From Hedera helix (Eukaryota; Streptophyta; Magnoliopsida; Apiales; Araliaceae), in contig OX359286.1 in assembly GCA_947179155.2 (NCBI GenBank), forward strand, positions 38,586,408 through 38,650,407: a DNA stretch of 64,000 nucleotides, written 5' to 3'. The notes beneath the pieces are model-generated. The model was not told the origin of the DNA, ran no database searches, and saw only the letters and a list, made by a program, of their open reading frames with translations. Within the stretch, counting starts at the first letter, position 1. Each line of letters begins with the position of its first letter. Shown piece after piece: positions 49,863 to 63,012 of the stretch. The translations under genes and the position numbers were made by a program.

Positions 49863-52165
49863 GTATATATATATATATACATACGTGTGTGCTTGTGATT
49901 GTAAAGTAAGATTTGTTGCTTCTTATGTGACACTTAAAAAGAAGGATACCCTTCTAACTAAAAAAAGACGAGGATTTAGATTTGGAAGAGACTTGTGATT
50001 GGGACTAAGTTAATTAATTAAATACGGAGTCTATTATATGGGCCACACGCCACTATAGAATTGGAATTATGAAAAAAAATGTAATTAACACGTCTTATTT
50101 TAAAGTACAGACGCATCGGAAGTTGATAACACAGATAGTTTTGGTCTCGCAAAGTACTGACACCATTATTTTGCGGGCCGAGTCTATGATTTCCCCGATT
50201 TGGCATTTTTTTATTTAAAAAAAAAGAAAATACTCCTATTGAATTGAATCACAAGTAACCTCTCTCTTTGGTTCGATTCGATTAGGGTAAGGTATCTCAA
50301 TTATTTTGATTCTTTATTATCTCGTATCAATTACGTTTCGTTCGGTTGGACATGTAAAATGTGTACCGAAAGTCTTGCGACTGAAAAAATTATATATCAA
50401 TTTAAAAAAAAAAATCTTATCATAAACTCTTTTTATTACATGAACGAGCACAAGGAATCATCTTAGACCTTGGTTATGTAGTATACCTCTCCTCGTTTTC
50501 TAACGAATGGACATTGAGGTTCATTCGCAATAGGCCAACTCACCTGATCACGATGCATGACACAAGAGAGTGAGCACAAAAAAGAGTTTATTTTTCTCTT
50601 GGGCAGCTCACAGAATCTTTTTATTGTTTTAAGACGAAATTAAATAATAATAATAATTAAAATTAAAATCAAATTATAATAAAATTTTCAGCTCACAAAT
50701 ATTTTTATTTTTTTACAAAAAAACTCTAGCTCACATTCTTAGTGAGTCCTATACTCATCGAGAAAGGATAATAAACTAAACAATCTTATGTGAAATAATT
50801 CGATAAGTTATATATCACTTGCAAATGCAATTTATTATGGGCTAATATAGCACTTTAACTTTTTTCTAAATATTAGGTAAATTTTGTATCAATTGATACT
50901 TTCATTGAAAGTCAATGTTTGTAGGTCAACTTAAGTGAAACCACATGCAGAGAGGCCTACCTCTCTTATCTAGTGGTCTAATTAAAATCCTGAAAGATGC
51001 ATTCTGCACTCATTAAGTTATAAGTTTTAGCACTGAAACTGAACATCAATGGACGTAGGCCCGATAGCCATTAACTTCCAGGTTTAAAGTTTAAACATTG
51101 AAATAAGTGTTTATATATATATATATATATATTATTAAATCAATTTACTTATTTTATTAGTGACATTTTATTATTTTATCAATCAAAATTTTATGATAAA
51201 TACATTTATATTTGACTAGAATATAATTTGGATTGTTAAAATTTGCTACCCTAATATTTTAAATATATGTATTTAAGTGCACTCTAAAGTTATTTTTTAG
51301 ATTTTAATGAGTTAAAAGTGAGAGTGCATTTTGCTTAGTAAAAAAGAATTTTATAGTACATTTTAACCGGTTTAAGCCTAAAAGGGTGCATTTTATTTGA
51401 CAAAAAAGAACATTAGAGTGTACTTAGTTACGTTTTAAATATTGCGATGTAAATCTCAACAATTCTATAAATTTAGAGTGCAAACTGTATTATAGTCTTT
51501 ATATTTTTTTGTCTATCGATAGCCACTGCTGACCATATATTATTTTTCAACCAACTCATCTTCAGCTGTTCATTATAGTGTCTTCTAGCAGATATTTTTT
51601 ACATTAAATTTTTTAAAAAAGATCACATCACTCTTTATCTATCATAATCCATTTTTTTCCCTCTCTTCAATTAAATTTCAAAATTTAATAATTTTTTTGT
51701 TATAAATTCAAAATTGTTAATCTATATGTTCTTAAAAAGCTCTCATTAACACCTTTAAACACAATATCTATTGTCGATTTATTTTTATTTAGTTAAAATG
51801 ATCAAATTAAAATTAAAATTTTTCATTTCACAATACACCATTATAAATTTTAGTTGCAACTTTTGTCATTTTAACTACATCAAAATATATCAACAATACC
51901 TCTTATTTTAAAAATCTTTTTGAGATCTTTCCAATGACATCTATATAGAAAATTTTGAATTTATATCATAAAAGATATTGAGTTTTAAAATTTAATCAAG
52001 AAAAAAGAAAATTTTATTTTAAGAGAGAGAAAGAGTATTCTAACTTTTTTTGAATTTTTTAACGTAAAAAAATATTAGAATTTTTTTCAAGAAATACTTT
52101 GTAATTAGTATTCTCAAAAATTTCATGCGAATAATACACCCATCCACACACCCACATATACATAT
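49863..52165. other. Spacer, no gene recognised
   Basis: AT-rich with a (TA)n run near 51112-51131. No ORF with recognisable protein features. Confidence 0.5.
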
Positions 52166-52334
52166 GGTAAGATATTCACAATAAACGCTTGTTTACTGCT
52201 GTTAGAAGTTATAGCGACAACAATTTGGTTTGTGCCGTTAGAGGCTCTAGCAGTAAGGCAAGTAATATAATAAACTAATTGCTCATATTTTAGTTGTTTA
52301 AACGGTACTCTCGATAAACTTTCGTGGATGCGGC
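52166..52334. mobile_element. Diverged relative of the transaldolase-intron MITE
   Basis: The left end GGTAAGATATTCACAATAAA resembles the end GGTAACGCATCCGCAACAAA at 27998. The right end GTGGATGCGGC complements GCCGCATCCAC. The interior shares GTTAGAGGCTCTAGCAG with the 27811-27998 copy. A CT/TA repeat follows directly. Confidence 0.65.
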
Positions 52335-52339
52335 ATATA

Positions 52340-52375
<36 letters not shown>

Positions 52376-52383
52376 GAGAGGCT

Positions 52384-52548
52384 AAATGTATATACACAGC
52401 TGTGTAGTGCACAATCGACTATGACGACGATTATTTTGGGCTACACCATAGCTATTTCTAGTCTATGATGACGGTTGAACCGTCGCCGTAGCCCAAAAAA
52501 TCCGTCGCCATAGCCAATTGTGCACTACACAACTGTGTATATACATTT
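52384..52548. mobile_element. Nearly perfect foldback MITE inside TA repeats
   Basis: AAATGTATATACACAGCTGT at the left mirrors ACAACTGTGTATATACATTT at the right. Pairing continues through GTGCACAATY and TTTTGGGCTAC to a short centre holding ATGACGGTTGAACCGTCG. Transcripts would fold into a stem of about 60 bp. (TA)n tracts lie on both sides (about 52362-52376 and 52556-52574). Confidence 0.9.
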
Positions 52549-53108
52549 TTTTTCATATATATATATATATATATTTCTAATAAAGGTGAACCTACCAACC
52601 ACCACCTGAATATGGAGCTACTCACGGATTGCATCACCCCTGGGCCTGGCTAACACATTGCATTTGTTTATGCATGCATAGATAGATAGACATGAGAGAT
52701 TAGCAAAATTTGGCAATATGCCTTTAGTGTTAGCCTTTGATCCTGAACAGCAAGTTTGGGGCTGTTATTTACTACTACATATGCATATTGACATACATAA
52801 ATATGGTAGGCTGGTCTCTTAGCTAGTGAGCCAGAGAATGGAGGACAGCTCGTCACTCTAGTCTACAATTTTAATGGCGTCCAGCTTTAAATTACAATTC
52901 TACCACCATCATATTTAAAACATTTTTTTTTTAATTTTTAATCCTTCTTGAGCAAAGAGACTTATTTTTAGTAAACTTCTCTTCAAATTTATCCATCTCT
53001 ACTTTTTCCATCGCCTGAATCTCTCCGTTTCAGAGCCTTATTTTATCGGAGGCTGAGAATTGGAGAGTTAATTAATTAATTTAATTTTGCATAATGCGAG
53101 TGAAGGAA
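52549..53108. promoter_or_regulatory. Presumed promoter and 5' UTR region of the ORP gene
   Basis: Spacer before the ORP start codon, with CT-rich stretches near 52990-53030. No single motif is decisive. Confidence 0.4.
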
Positions 53109-56100
53109 ATGCATCCGTTATGTTGTATAACGCTAGAGAGTCCGGCGATCGGAGACCAGTCGCCGGACGTGATCACCTCAGGCATGCGGGGGGAGATGCT
53201 TTCCATTGGATCTGACGGCAATGCCGGATCTGATGCGGCAACCTGCTTCGCTGGAGTCCTCTACAAGTGGACCAATTACAGCAAGGGCTGGAGATCCAGG
53301 TGGTTTCTGTTACAAAATGGCGTACTCTCTTACTCCAAAATTCACCGCCTCGAAAACCTTGCTCTATTGCCCCCAGGACATGACGTCCAGCTCATCAGCG
53401 ACTTCTCCTCGGGCCGCCTCTCCCGTCTCGACAGCTCCGGCAGCCGTAAGCATCACAACAAAACGGGTGGGATCGTTCGTCTCAAGGTAGTAGTACTACT
53501 AGCATATATATAGGGAGAGTAATTATAGTGTGTGTGTATATATATATATTGTTAGCATGATGAGAAAGTTTCCAATCGGGAAAAAAAGGCATGGTCTTTG
53601 TGACTATTTGGCGTCACTCCGCAAAACTTTCCACCCTCAGCAATTCATTTAATCCAAAATTTACTCAGATTGTTACTATTCTCGTCGTTTCTGGACTTTG
53701 ATATCATCAAACTAAGACATTTTTCTTACTTTTATTTTTTGCCTTACATTTTCCTCTCTCTTCATAGCTGTCATCAAATATTTTAGATATCTGAGCTTCA
53801 GTGCTCGATTAACCGTAAGTTTCTTTATACTTTATAGTATCATATATTATTATTATAATCGTCAATTTCTCTTTTTTTGATATTTACAGTATATACAGTG
53901 GGCGTTTATCTATAGTGGGTCACATCAGCAGGTGAATTGTGGCCACTATTCCCTGTCTTTGTATAGGTTTGTAGTTTTACCCGTTGGTCAATCATCCCTT
54001 TGTTCAGATTCAGTTTTGTGTTTAATCTGCTTATTAAGAACTCCTTTTCGTTCAGACCTTGGTTTTGTTAGCCTGCACAGATTTCTCATCTTATATTTGG
54101 CTATCTGTCACTTCAATGAACACTCCCAATCTTTCTTTTCATATTAAAATGATGCCTTGAAGAAATGGCCAAACTTTTCTTTTTAAATATTAAGAAAATA
54201 TAAAGAAAGGTAAACACGGATCAAACGGTGGATCTAGCCTCGCCCTCTCTCTATTTTTAATTTGACTTGTTGTATCTTGGGACTAGGCGTGAGTATTTGA
54301 GTATTGGAAAAGGATAGTTTTTGAATTTTCCTGGAATATTCTTGCACTGAGGGTGCTGTTCCTGCTAAAAAGGTTTACTATAGTCGATCCTATGTTCTCT
54401 TGAGCTCCTGGTATTTCGAAGATCGTTCTGGGTAGTGGTCTTTTTTGTTTTCCGTCCCCGAAAATATGCAGTTGCTATGTTTTAATATTATGGTGGTTTG
54501 AGGGTTTGGATCCACTTGGGGGTATTTGTTGGTGATCTAATTATGCATCATAATTTTTTTTACTATTACTAATCTGCGTTACCGTGTTATATTTGTATTA
54601 GAATATGACTTAATTGCAGTATATGTTGGGCGCTTTAGGAGTCTGTTGTATATATGTGTGATGCTGGCATTAAAATTGGAGTTATTTCTTTTGATTTAAT
54701 AGCAGATTTCTTCATTTAGAGAGAGCAAGTCTGACCATAGACGGTTCTACATATTTACTGCCACAAAGACCCTTCACTTGAGAACTCATTCGAAGAAAGA
54801 AAGGCTGGCGTGGTTAAAAGCTTTGGTTTCAACTAAAAGTCTTTTTTCACTGAAACCATTGAATGATAGTCTCTCTCTTACATCGAATGATATATCTTTA
54901 TCGACTGCAAAACTTAAGAAACGCTTGCTTGAAGACGGGATCAGTGAGGTACTTGTCAAAGACTGCGAGCAGATTATGCTCTCAGAATTTTCAGAAATAC
55001 AAGGCCAAGTTAGGGTTCTTTGTGAAGAGCGTTCCAATTTGCTGGACACATTAAGGCAGTTGGAGGTAATTTCTACTTATAGTCAAAAGTAATAGTTGTT
55101 AGTCATGCAATTGAATTTCATGGAATCTCTTTGTATATTAGTATTATCTTCTAAGTTTATCACCAATTTATTTATAGTTTTAAAAATCAAATACAAATAC
55201 TAATCGCATTCGTTATTAACTTTAAAAGAGCTACTTTGTACATTTGCCATTGCCAAAGCTCTAAATACCATGCACTACAGGTTGACTAGTGTATTTCTCA
55301 ATCAAGCCAATTCATCCATATTCTGGATAGATAATTGTGATTGATTACATATTAATGGTGCAACACTCTGACAATATACATGAAGCCTTAATATCAGGTA
55401 TTTGTGGTTGATAAGAAAATTAGCTCTATCGCCTCCGTAGTCCATGTGGCCTTTTGGAAATATATCTTCAGCCCATGTTCTGTTTGGTGTTCCCTTGTCC
55501 TGGGATTGAAGTCTACTTCAAACACCAACTTTTTTGGTGCAGTTATTAGTCAGAAAGGTTGTATTGGAACTCTCATCCCGCTATATCTGTTTCAACCTTT
55601 CTTATGGTAGACTTGCTTCTTCACAAGTCACCGGCACACCGTATTCTCACTGATTAAGTATATGGCTAATGATGTTGGAGTCAGAAAACTAAAAAAATAT
55701 TGAATAGCATCTGTTGAAAAATGTTTCAACGCATTTTATGTATTTGATAACAATTATTAAATACTTTTTTTAAGTGCTAGACCTGGATAGGCTTTTGTTA
55801 CAAATACCTGCAGCAAGTACTTCAAATTGTGCAATACCTTATTGATTTTCTTGCTCGAGGTCTTATATCATAGATGCTATTCAAATCTATTGGAATTTGT
55901 AATAGCTATTTTTATAGGCACATAAGCTTGCAGTTCTTTCACCAAAGCAATGTAATTTTTCTGTTTTAAATAAAAGAATGGGAAATCCACTAAGATAAGT
56001 ATTCAAATGGTGGAGAAGTGGTTTGTTGAGCCTTGCTTATGAAACTTTGATGAGTATACCTCCCTTTAGTGTGTTGTCCTTGAATACATGGCATTTAAAA

Positions 56101-58501
56101 AGTTAAATATTCTCCAAGCCTTTAGCATAACATTGCTATATACTTTGTATTTCAAATTTAATATCTAGTTGAAGAATAAGATTTATACTTTTGTTTGCAG
56201 TGTTAGAAGTAAAATATTCACCATTTTATGGTTACACTGTAGCTGATATGATTAGCTCTTAACTGTTATAGATAACGTGTGGTTGTGCACGTTTCACTAA
56301 TTAGGTATTGCATTGTTGGTGATGGCATTGAAGTAATTATATTGGTTATATACATACTCCCTTGATCCTATTTTGTGTATCAAGGCTGACTTGGCACAAA
56401 GTTTAAGAAGAATGATTCTTTGGTTTGTGCCTAACTGCATGCATTTTAGTAGTCATATTCTCTTGATATGACTGTGTAAATCCTGCAAAAAGATGCTTTA
56501 ATGGTTCCTTGATAACTGTAAGGTCCTTTTTTCACACATAGCTAAGCATGTGCATTTTGCATGTGCAGGCGGCAAATTTTGAAGCTGAAACTTCTGGTGT
56601 TCATGATGGTGAATATCACTTGACAAAGCGTGAATATTCAAGTCTAGGGCATGGAAAGTACAGTGGTTTGTGATATATATTCTCCCTCTCTCTCTCACGC
56701 ACACACACTTGATGCAGTCCTTGGCAAGTGTAGGAACTTATTGGGTTTACTTTTACATATGTTTGAGAGTCAAGGAGATCTTATCATATATTCTTTATTA
56801 AGTATTCATAGGTTTATTATGTCTTAGTCTTTCAAATAAGGATTACAAGTCCTATTGAATCTGAGGAGTATACCAAGTTAGATATTGTCATATCGGCAGG
56901 TGATATTTATTAGAAATTTAGGATAGAGAAAAATCAATGAAATTAAACTTTTGAAGCCATTTGTGATTGAGCATTTTGTCCCATTTTGATGGGTAGGGGG
57001 TGTAGATGTTGCCTAGAGTTTCTTTCTCTTTCGGCTTGTAAAAACTTTTGATAACATTCCTAATTTTAGAAAGTGAACCCCGATGTTTAATGTTTAAGAT
57101 ATCAGGCCTTGAAGTTTATGAATTTTGAGACATAAAACCTTACAATCACTGGAAATTGACATGGCAACCTTACGTAAAGCCACAATACATTATGTAGCAG
57201 CCTCATGTAATGCCGCATCAGTTTTTGGTGACTATAATGTTTAGTGTCTAAAAATTTAGAAACTTTAACGTTCAATATCTTAAGAGTAATTCTATGTACA
57301 CTAACTTTGCAGAAACAGTTGTGCACAAACACTATTACCTATGTATTGAATAGTAAAAAAATGATACTAAAAGTTTCTAAACTTTATCAATAATTTAATA
57401 GGACTCATGTACTACTTTTCTCTCTGTTTGTGCACAACTCTTTGTGCATGTAGAACTACTCATATCTCAAACATTAATGATTCAACAACAGGGTTTCATT
57501 TTTTAAAATTAGAAAAGTTACAGGGTCAAAAGTCTTTTTAATCCTTCTCTTTCTTACACCTTGCTTTGTTTTTTCTTTTCTTTCTCTGATCACTTTTCTT
57601 GGTGTATTATTTTGGTATACAGAACACAGCACAACTGAATCATCTGATGATGTTGAGAAACAAGAGCTTGACGAAGTGTCAGATGAAGAGGAAACATACT
57701 TTTTTGACACTAAAGAGTATTTTCCGGAACCAACCACTAGTTCTGGGTCTATAGGTATAGGACGTGAAAGTCAAATCAATGATATGAGCAAGATGAATGA
57801 CAAAAAGGATATTATGGACTCTGGATACCCTCCAATAGAGAGGCGAAAGAAGCTCCCAGAACCTGCTGAGAAGGAGAAAGGGGTCAGTCTCTGGTCTATG
57901 ATCAAAGACATGGTAGGAAAAGATCTAACGCGTGTTTGTCTGCCTGTATACTTTAATGAGCCAATATCATCTCTCCAGAAATGCTTCGAGGAATTAGAGT
58001 ATTCCCATCTATTAGATCAGGCATATGAGCATGGAAAAGAGGTACAGTCTATCTACATTGCCTCTTGCTGCTTTTTGTGTATCTCTAATGTAAACAAATC
58101 TTCTGATTACTTTCTGTTTCTTTCATTGCACTTCCTTTGCTATTGTTGTCATAAATAAGTTAACTCCTTCATATTGATTGATCAATTCAGGTGATGACTA
58201 CTAGATATTGTTAGAACCGACAATGGGATTGGAAGATGTTCTATGGAATTTTAAGCATAGTGTGTTACATATAAGACTATAAATGATCCTTTTATATCTG
58301 TAATAACATAAAATATGCAACATTTTTGCCTTGTTATTTCATAGTTGGGTCTATTTGTATATCTTTCACAGTTAGGTTTTTAAAGAAGGCGTTCTTTCTA
58401 TGTTGTCTCTGGGGAACAATCAAGATCGACATATCTATAAAATTATGACTACCTACTTTTTTATGTGAAATCTAGGAGATATTTCTTATTTTCTTAACTT
58501 C

Positions 58502-58544
<43 letters not shown>

Positions 58545-61500
58545 TTTTAATTATTTATACACTGAAGTCTTCTAAATTTTACCTCTCTGAAGGAATATGA
58601 TAGTTTTCTGTGTTTTTATGAATTCTTTTGTGGAGCTCTAATTTTACTAAGTAGCTCAAGGATCATAAACGTTATATAATTTTAGGCTATCGAGGATGCA
58701 GCTTTTGGCTTATGGAAAATTCAAGTATCCAAGTTTTCCAACTGAAGATTTCAGCAAGCATGTCATCCTTTTTCTTCAGCAATTTATGTAGTTTTAGGAC
58801 TGTACCTTTTTGAACAATGAAACATAAATTCTTATGTTTTTGTCTTTTGAGCCTTAAACATTTGAAGTTATGCATTTAACCACTCGAATAGTGTTGCCTT
58901 TTTTCTTTCCTTGGGTACATATTATTGTTGGTGAGCAATTGCAAGATCTGACTTCTCTAGACTGCTTTTTTCGAGTGATTATTATGGTCAAAAAATATTT
59001 CTTGTAGACAGCAGTTTCCTGTTTGTTATCCTTATGATATTTGGATCCATATGTTTTGTATTATGCTTGTAGGGAAACGGTCTCCTAAGAATTCTGAATG
59101 TTGCTGCTTTTGCGGTTTCTGGATATGCATCATCTGATCGTCGGCATTGTAAACCCTTCAATCCTATGCTAGGGGAAACTTATGAAGCTGACTATCCCGA
59201 GAAAGGAGTACGCTTCGTCTCTGAGAAGGTATGCACCTAAAAAAAAATGAAACCAAAATTTCATTTCCACCCCTCTGGGCATAACTGGCAAGCTTTATAA
59301 ATGGAAAAAGAGAATTACTGAAGGGTAATCAAAATACCACAGCTTTTTTCCTTGACAACCTGAAGGAGATTGTAATCTTATTGAAGAAATCCTGTTGTTT
59401 GCACTGAAATTGAGTTTGGTTCACTTGTTGATTCGAGAAAGGATTACTTATGAAACAAAGGGACTCAAATCCTACTTGTCAGAGTTCCTTTAGCACAAAA
59501 CTGTTCATTCTTCGTTTGTCTGAAAGCATAAAAATGCAATAAGCAGTTAAAAAAGCAACATTTGCAGCATTCTTATTTATCAAATGACTGGTTGTTATGG
59601 TACTCTATTACTACATATATTTTTGTCAATTGGGATTGATTTCATTTCACCAAATATAACGTAGGAACATTTACAAGGGGCTTTCCTCAGGAAAAGACCA
59701 CCACCAAGGAAGTAAATCTAATATGCCTGGTTCTCAATCTAAGAAAGAAACAAAAACCAAGCCTATAAAGTAGTTTAAAAAACAAACATACAACAATATA
59801 AGCAAAAATGGGTAGCATCTTCTATAAAGACCCAAGCTTACATGGCATACAAATTTAGAAGTACATTACTGCAGATAACTTTTACAACTAAAATAGGAGG
59901 TTCTGGTGTATTACACTAATACGAAAAACAACACCTAAAAACCCAAGTATAGGCATAAACAAGATATATAATGGTTGAAATAAAATCACCAAATCAATAA
60001 ATGATTTCGCAACACATGAAATGGCCGCTGCTTGGGAACAATGTTTGGAGGAAAAATATTTAGATGTCAATAAAAAAGGTAGTAACAGCAATTGGATGTT
60101 TCCAAGGGCTATATGAGCCTACAATGGCCAAATCTTTTAGGTGTTTTTTTTTGTACCTGGAAATTATAATATTATACATATTTGTGTTGTCAATGTTGGA
60201 CCTGTTTACCTGACTCTAATCTTGTATATGTTTTAAACTAATAATAAATTATGATTTCTTGAAATAGGTAAGTCACCATCCAACCCTCATTGCTTGCCAC
60301 TGTGAAGGTAAAGGGTGGAAATTTTGGGGGGACAGCAACCTTAGATCAAAATTCTGGGGAAGATCAATTCAGCTTGATCCTGTTGGAACTCTTACCTTGG
60401 AGTTTGATGATGGCGAGATTTTTCATTGGAGCAAGGTGCAAGCGTTATATAGCTAGATTCTTTTCCTCTTATGTGTTCTTTTTTGTTTCTATGGTTGAAC
60501 ATATTCTTAAACATAATTCATGCTTCCCTCAGGTTACAACCACCATTTATAATCTTATCCTAGGTAAACTATACTGTGACCACCATGGAACAATGCAAAT
60601 ATGTGGCAATCGTCAATATTCATGCAAACTCAAGTTCAAAGAACAGTCTATTCTTGATCGAAATCCACACCAGGTAAATAAGGAGATCTATCTAGTACTA
60701 ACCTTTTATTGTTTCTTTTGTGTGGCATTGCTGTTCCGCTGTATATATATATAGATATTCATCATGATTTATTAATTCAAGAAATCATACTTAATGTACA
60801 GGTTCATGGATTTGTTGAAGATGTCACAGGGAAAAAAGTTGCTACACTATGTGGGAAGTGGGATGAGAGCATGCATTATACACATGGAGACGGGACTAGC
60901 AAAACAAAGGATTTTTCTGATGCATCTTTGTTATGGAAAAGGAATGAGACACCTCCTAATCTTACTCGATACAACTTAACGTCTTTTGCAATCACTCTAA
61001 ATGAGTTAACACCAGGACTGCAGGTAGAGATGGCATATTGAACAATTATTTCATATGCATCTTCATTTTCTTCTTATGCATAGCTAATTTTCTTTTATAG
61101 CTTTGTCTGATCCTGGGTATTTGATCACGGATTAAGGAGAAGCTTCCACCTACGGATTCAAGACTTAGACCGGATCAACGGCATCTGGAAAATGGGGAGT
61201 ATGACAAGGCAAATGAAGAGAAGCTAAGGTTGGAAACACGGCAGAGGAGGGTATGTATCACAGTATTTCAGTAAGATCTTGACGTGTAAGATTTAGTTTC
61301 ATAATTGCAAGAGAGCCATTAAGGTTATTGGGATCAATACTCTAACTATCTAAATGACTATGCTAGGGATTTCAGCCATGTTTTACTAACTTTGTACACA
61401 GTCTATTATATAAATAGTAGAAAATGAAGCAGAGTCCCAGAGTATTGAATGACTTTGGATCTAAGTAGCAAAAAGTGAAAACTTAGAAGTTTTAAGTTGG

Positions 61501-62626
61501 TATAAAAAACACATCTTCATATTTTATGGTTTTTTTTTTTTTTTTGGTGAAATGAAATTCCTTTCATAAATGGTGCTTGTGAAAATTGATTGTCGTGACT
61601 TTTTTGGAAATTTTCATTGATTTTCTACTTGTATGACAACGCTTACATTTTTCACAGTTTACGTTTCCCCACCTCTCCATAAACTTTGATATGTTTTATT
61701 TTCAATCAGAACAATCAAGATTTAAACTTTTAGTGCAATTTGTTACCTCACTTGACCCAAAAAAATGCAGGAGATACCAGAATTAATGGTGGCTTATGTG
61801 GTTCACTATTTCATATGAGCTTTGAGTCTGATGATTACACAAATTTCTAAAATCTTACAATGAAGAAATATTGGGCAATTTTTCTTTGACTAATGGAACA
61901 TCGTTAAGACTATGTTGTGTAAATGGTCAATGGACTGAGTGGAGTGTGTGTAGGAATTGGAGGAAGAGGCTGAGGCCTATAATGACTTTCACATACATGT
62001 AGATGAGAGTTGGTGTCTTTTCAACTTGAATTTTAGATAATAGTCAGAACAAGTGGTTAGTTTTTCATCATCTTGCTTAGAGTTCTGAAAGCATGGTCTG
62101 CTAAAATTCAGATTTAAAACCATAATATAAATACTAGTTTGGAATTACTGAATTAGTCAGGTGGCATAGTCTTTCTTAAACTTAAAAGCAATATAAGTTC
62201 AAGACGGGCTTAATGTGCAATTGTGCATAGTTCAGGACTGGGTAAGGTAAGAAGCTACGTCATTCAAATAGTATAGTGTAAATAATAAGCTCGAGATTAT
62301 TTGAAAGAGCTTTAGTTGCAATGGGAGCCTAATATGTGTGCTAGTTCATTGTTTTTGTTTACTTTTATTATTTATATATTTATTGTTTTATCAAACAAAA
62401 TTATATATTCGTTGTTAGTAATAATATTTCCCTTCATCTGTTACAGTCAAGAAAATTACAAGAAAATGGTTGGAAGGCCAGATGGTTCAAGAGAGAAAGC
62501 GAAGATGGACCCTTCCGCTATGCGGGTGGTTACTGGGAAGCACGAGAGACGGGAAAATGGGACGGATGCCTGAATGTATTCGGTGCATTCTGTGAAGCTG
62601 CTGTTAATTCCTCTAAAGGATCGTGA
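53109..62626 (+). CDS. Oxysterol-binding-protein-related protein, ORP1C/1D-like
   Basis: Exons: 53109-53486, 54706-55065, 56569-56665, 57623-58041, 59073-59228, 60268-60435, 60533-60673, 60802-61023, 61137-61250, 62447-62626. They give 744 residues, all frames continuous. An earlier in-frame ATG at 53094 adds five residues, but family members begin MHPxCC as at 53109. A PH domain (about 45-175: GVLYKWTNYSKGWRSRWFLL, TATKTLHLRT) binds phosphoinositides. A coiled region (about 200-260) follows. A FFAT-like motif, YFFDTKE at 304-310 after an acidic stretch, suggests docking to ER VAP proteins. The ligand domain starts near SLWSMIKDMVGKDLTRVCLPV and holds the OSBP signature EKVSHHPT (469-476). 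The C-terminus keeps LPPTDSRLRPDQR and GGYWEARETGKWDG. Such proteins move sterols or phosphoinositides at membrane contact sites. Two Mutator-type MITEs lie in intron 3 and just past the stop. The exon 9 acceptor (ATTAAG) has a weak pyrimidine tract. Confidence 0.94.
57275..57470. mobile_element. Mutator-type MITE in ORP intron 3
   Basis: The element 57284-57461 starts GAGTAATTCTATGTACAC and ends GTGCATGTAGAACTACTC, with further pairing of AGTTGTGCACAAACA and TGTTTGTGCACAACT. It is flanked by 9-bp ATATCTTAA and ATATCTCAA (one mismatch), the duplication length of Mutator-like transposition. 178 bp, non-coding. Confidence 0.85.
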
Positions 62627-62811
62627 TTTTAAAGAGGTACTTAACCTTCTTCTGGTTGAGTCTCTTAGACTCGGTAGAATCAGCAAAAGTGAGATTAGCC
62701 CTGCTCCAGTTTTAGAAGAAAAAAGATCAGTGTTTGGTCAGGCACTGAAATTTATTTTGAAAAGTATATACTTTCTCCGTCCAACTTTAGATTTCTCAAG
62801 TGAAACCTTCA

Positions 62812-63012
62812 TTCATAAATGAGTAATGCTACGGTGACAAAAGATTATTACAAAAAACCAGATACAAAATGATATGTTGGATTATAATTAGTGGATGTTC
62901 CACCATACATAGGCGGATCCAATGGTTATAACCAATAATTACTATCAACATCATTTTGTATCTTCTTTTTTGTATCCAATCTTTTGTCACCAAAGCATTA
63001 TTGTTCATAAAT
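62812..63012. mobile_element. Mutator-type MITE downstream of the ORP stop codon
   Basis: The element 62821-63003 starts GAGTAATGCTACGGTGAC and ends GTCACCAAAGCATTATTG. The arms pair over about 50 bases, including GTGACAAAAGAT and GATACAAAATGAT. The 9-bp TTCATAAAT is repeated exactly on both sides (62812-62820, 63004-63012). It starts 195 bases after the stop and may lie in the ORP 3' UTR. Confidence 0.92.
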
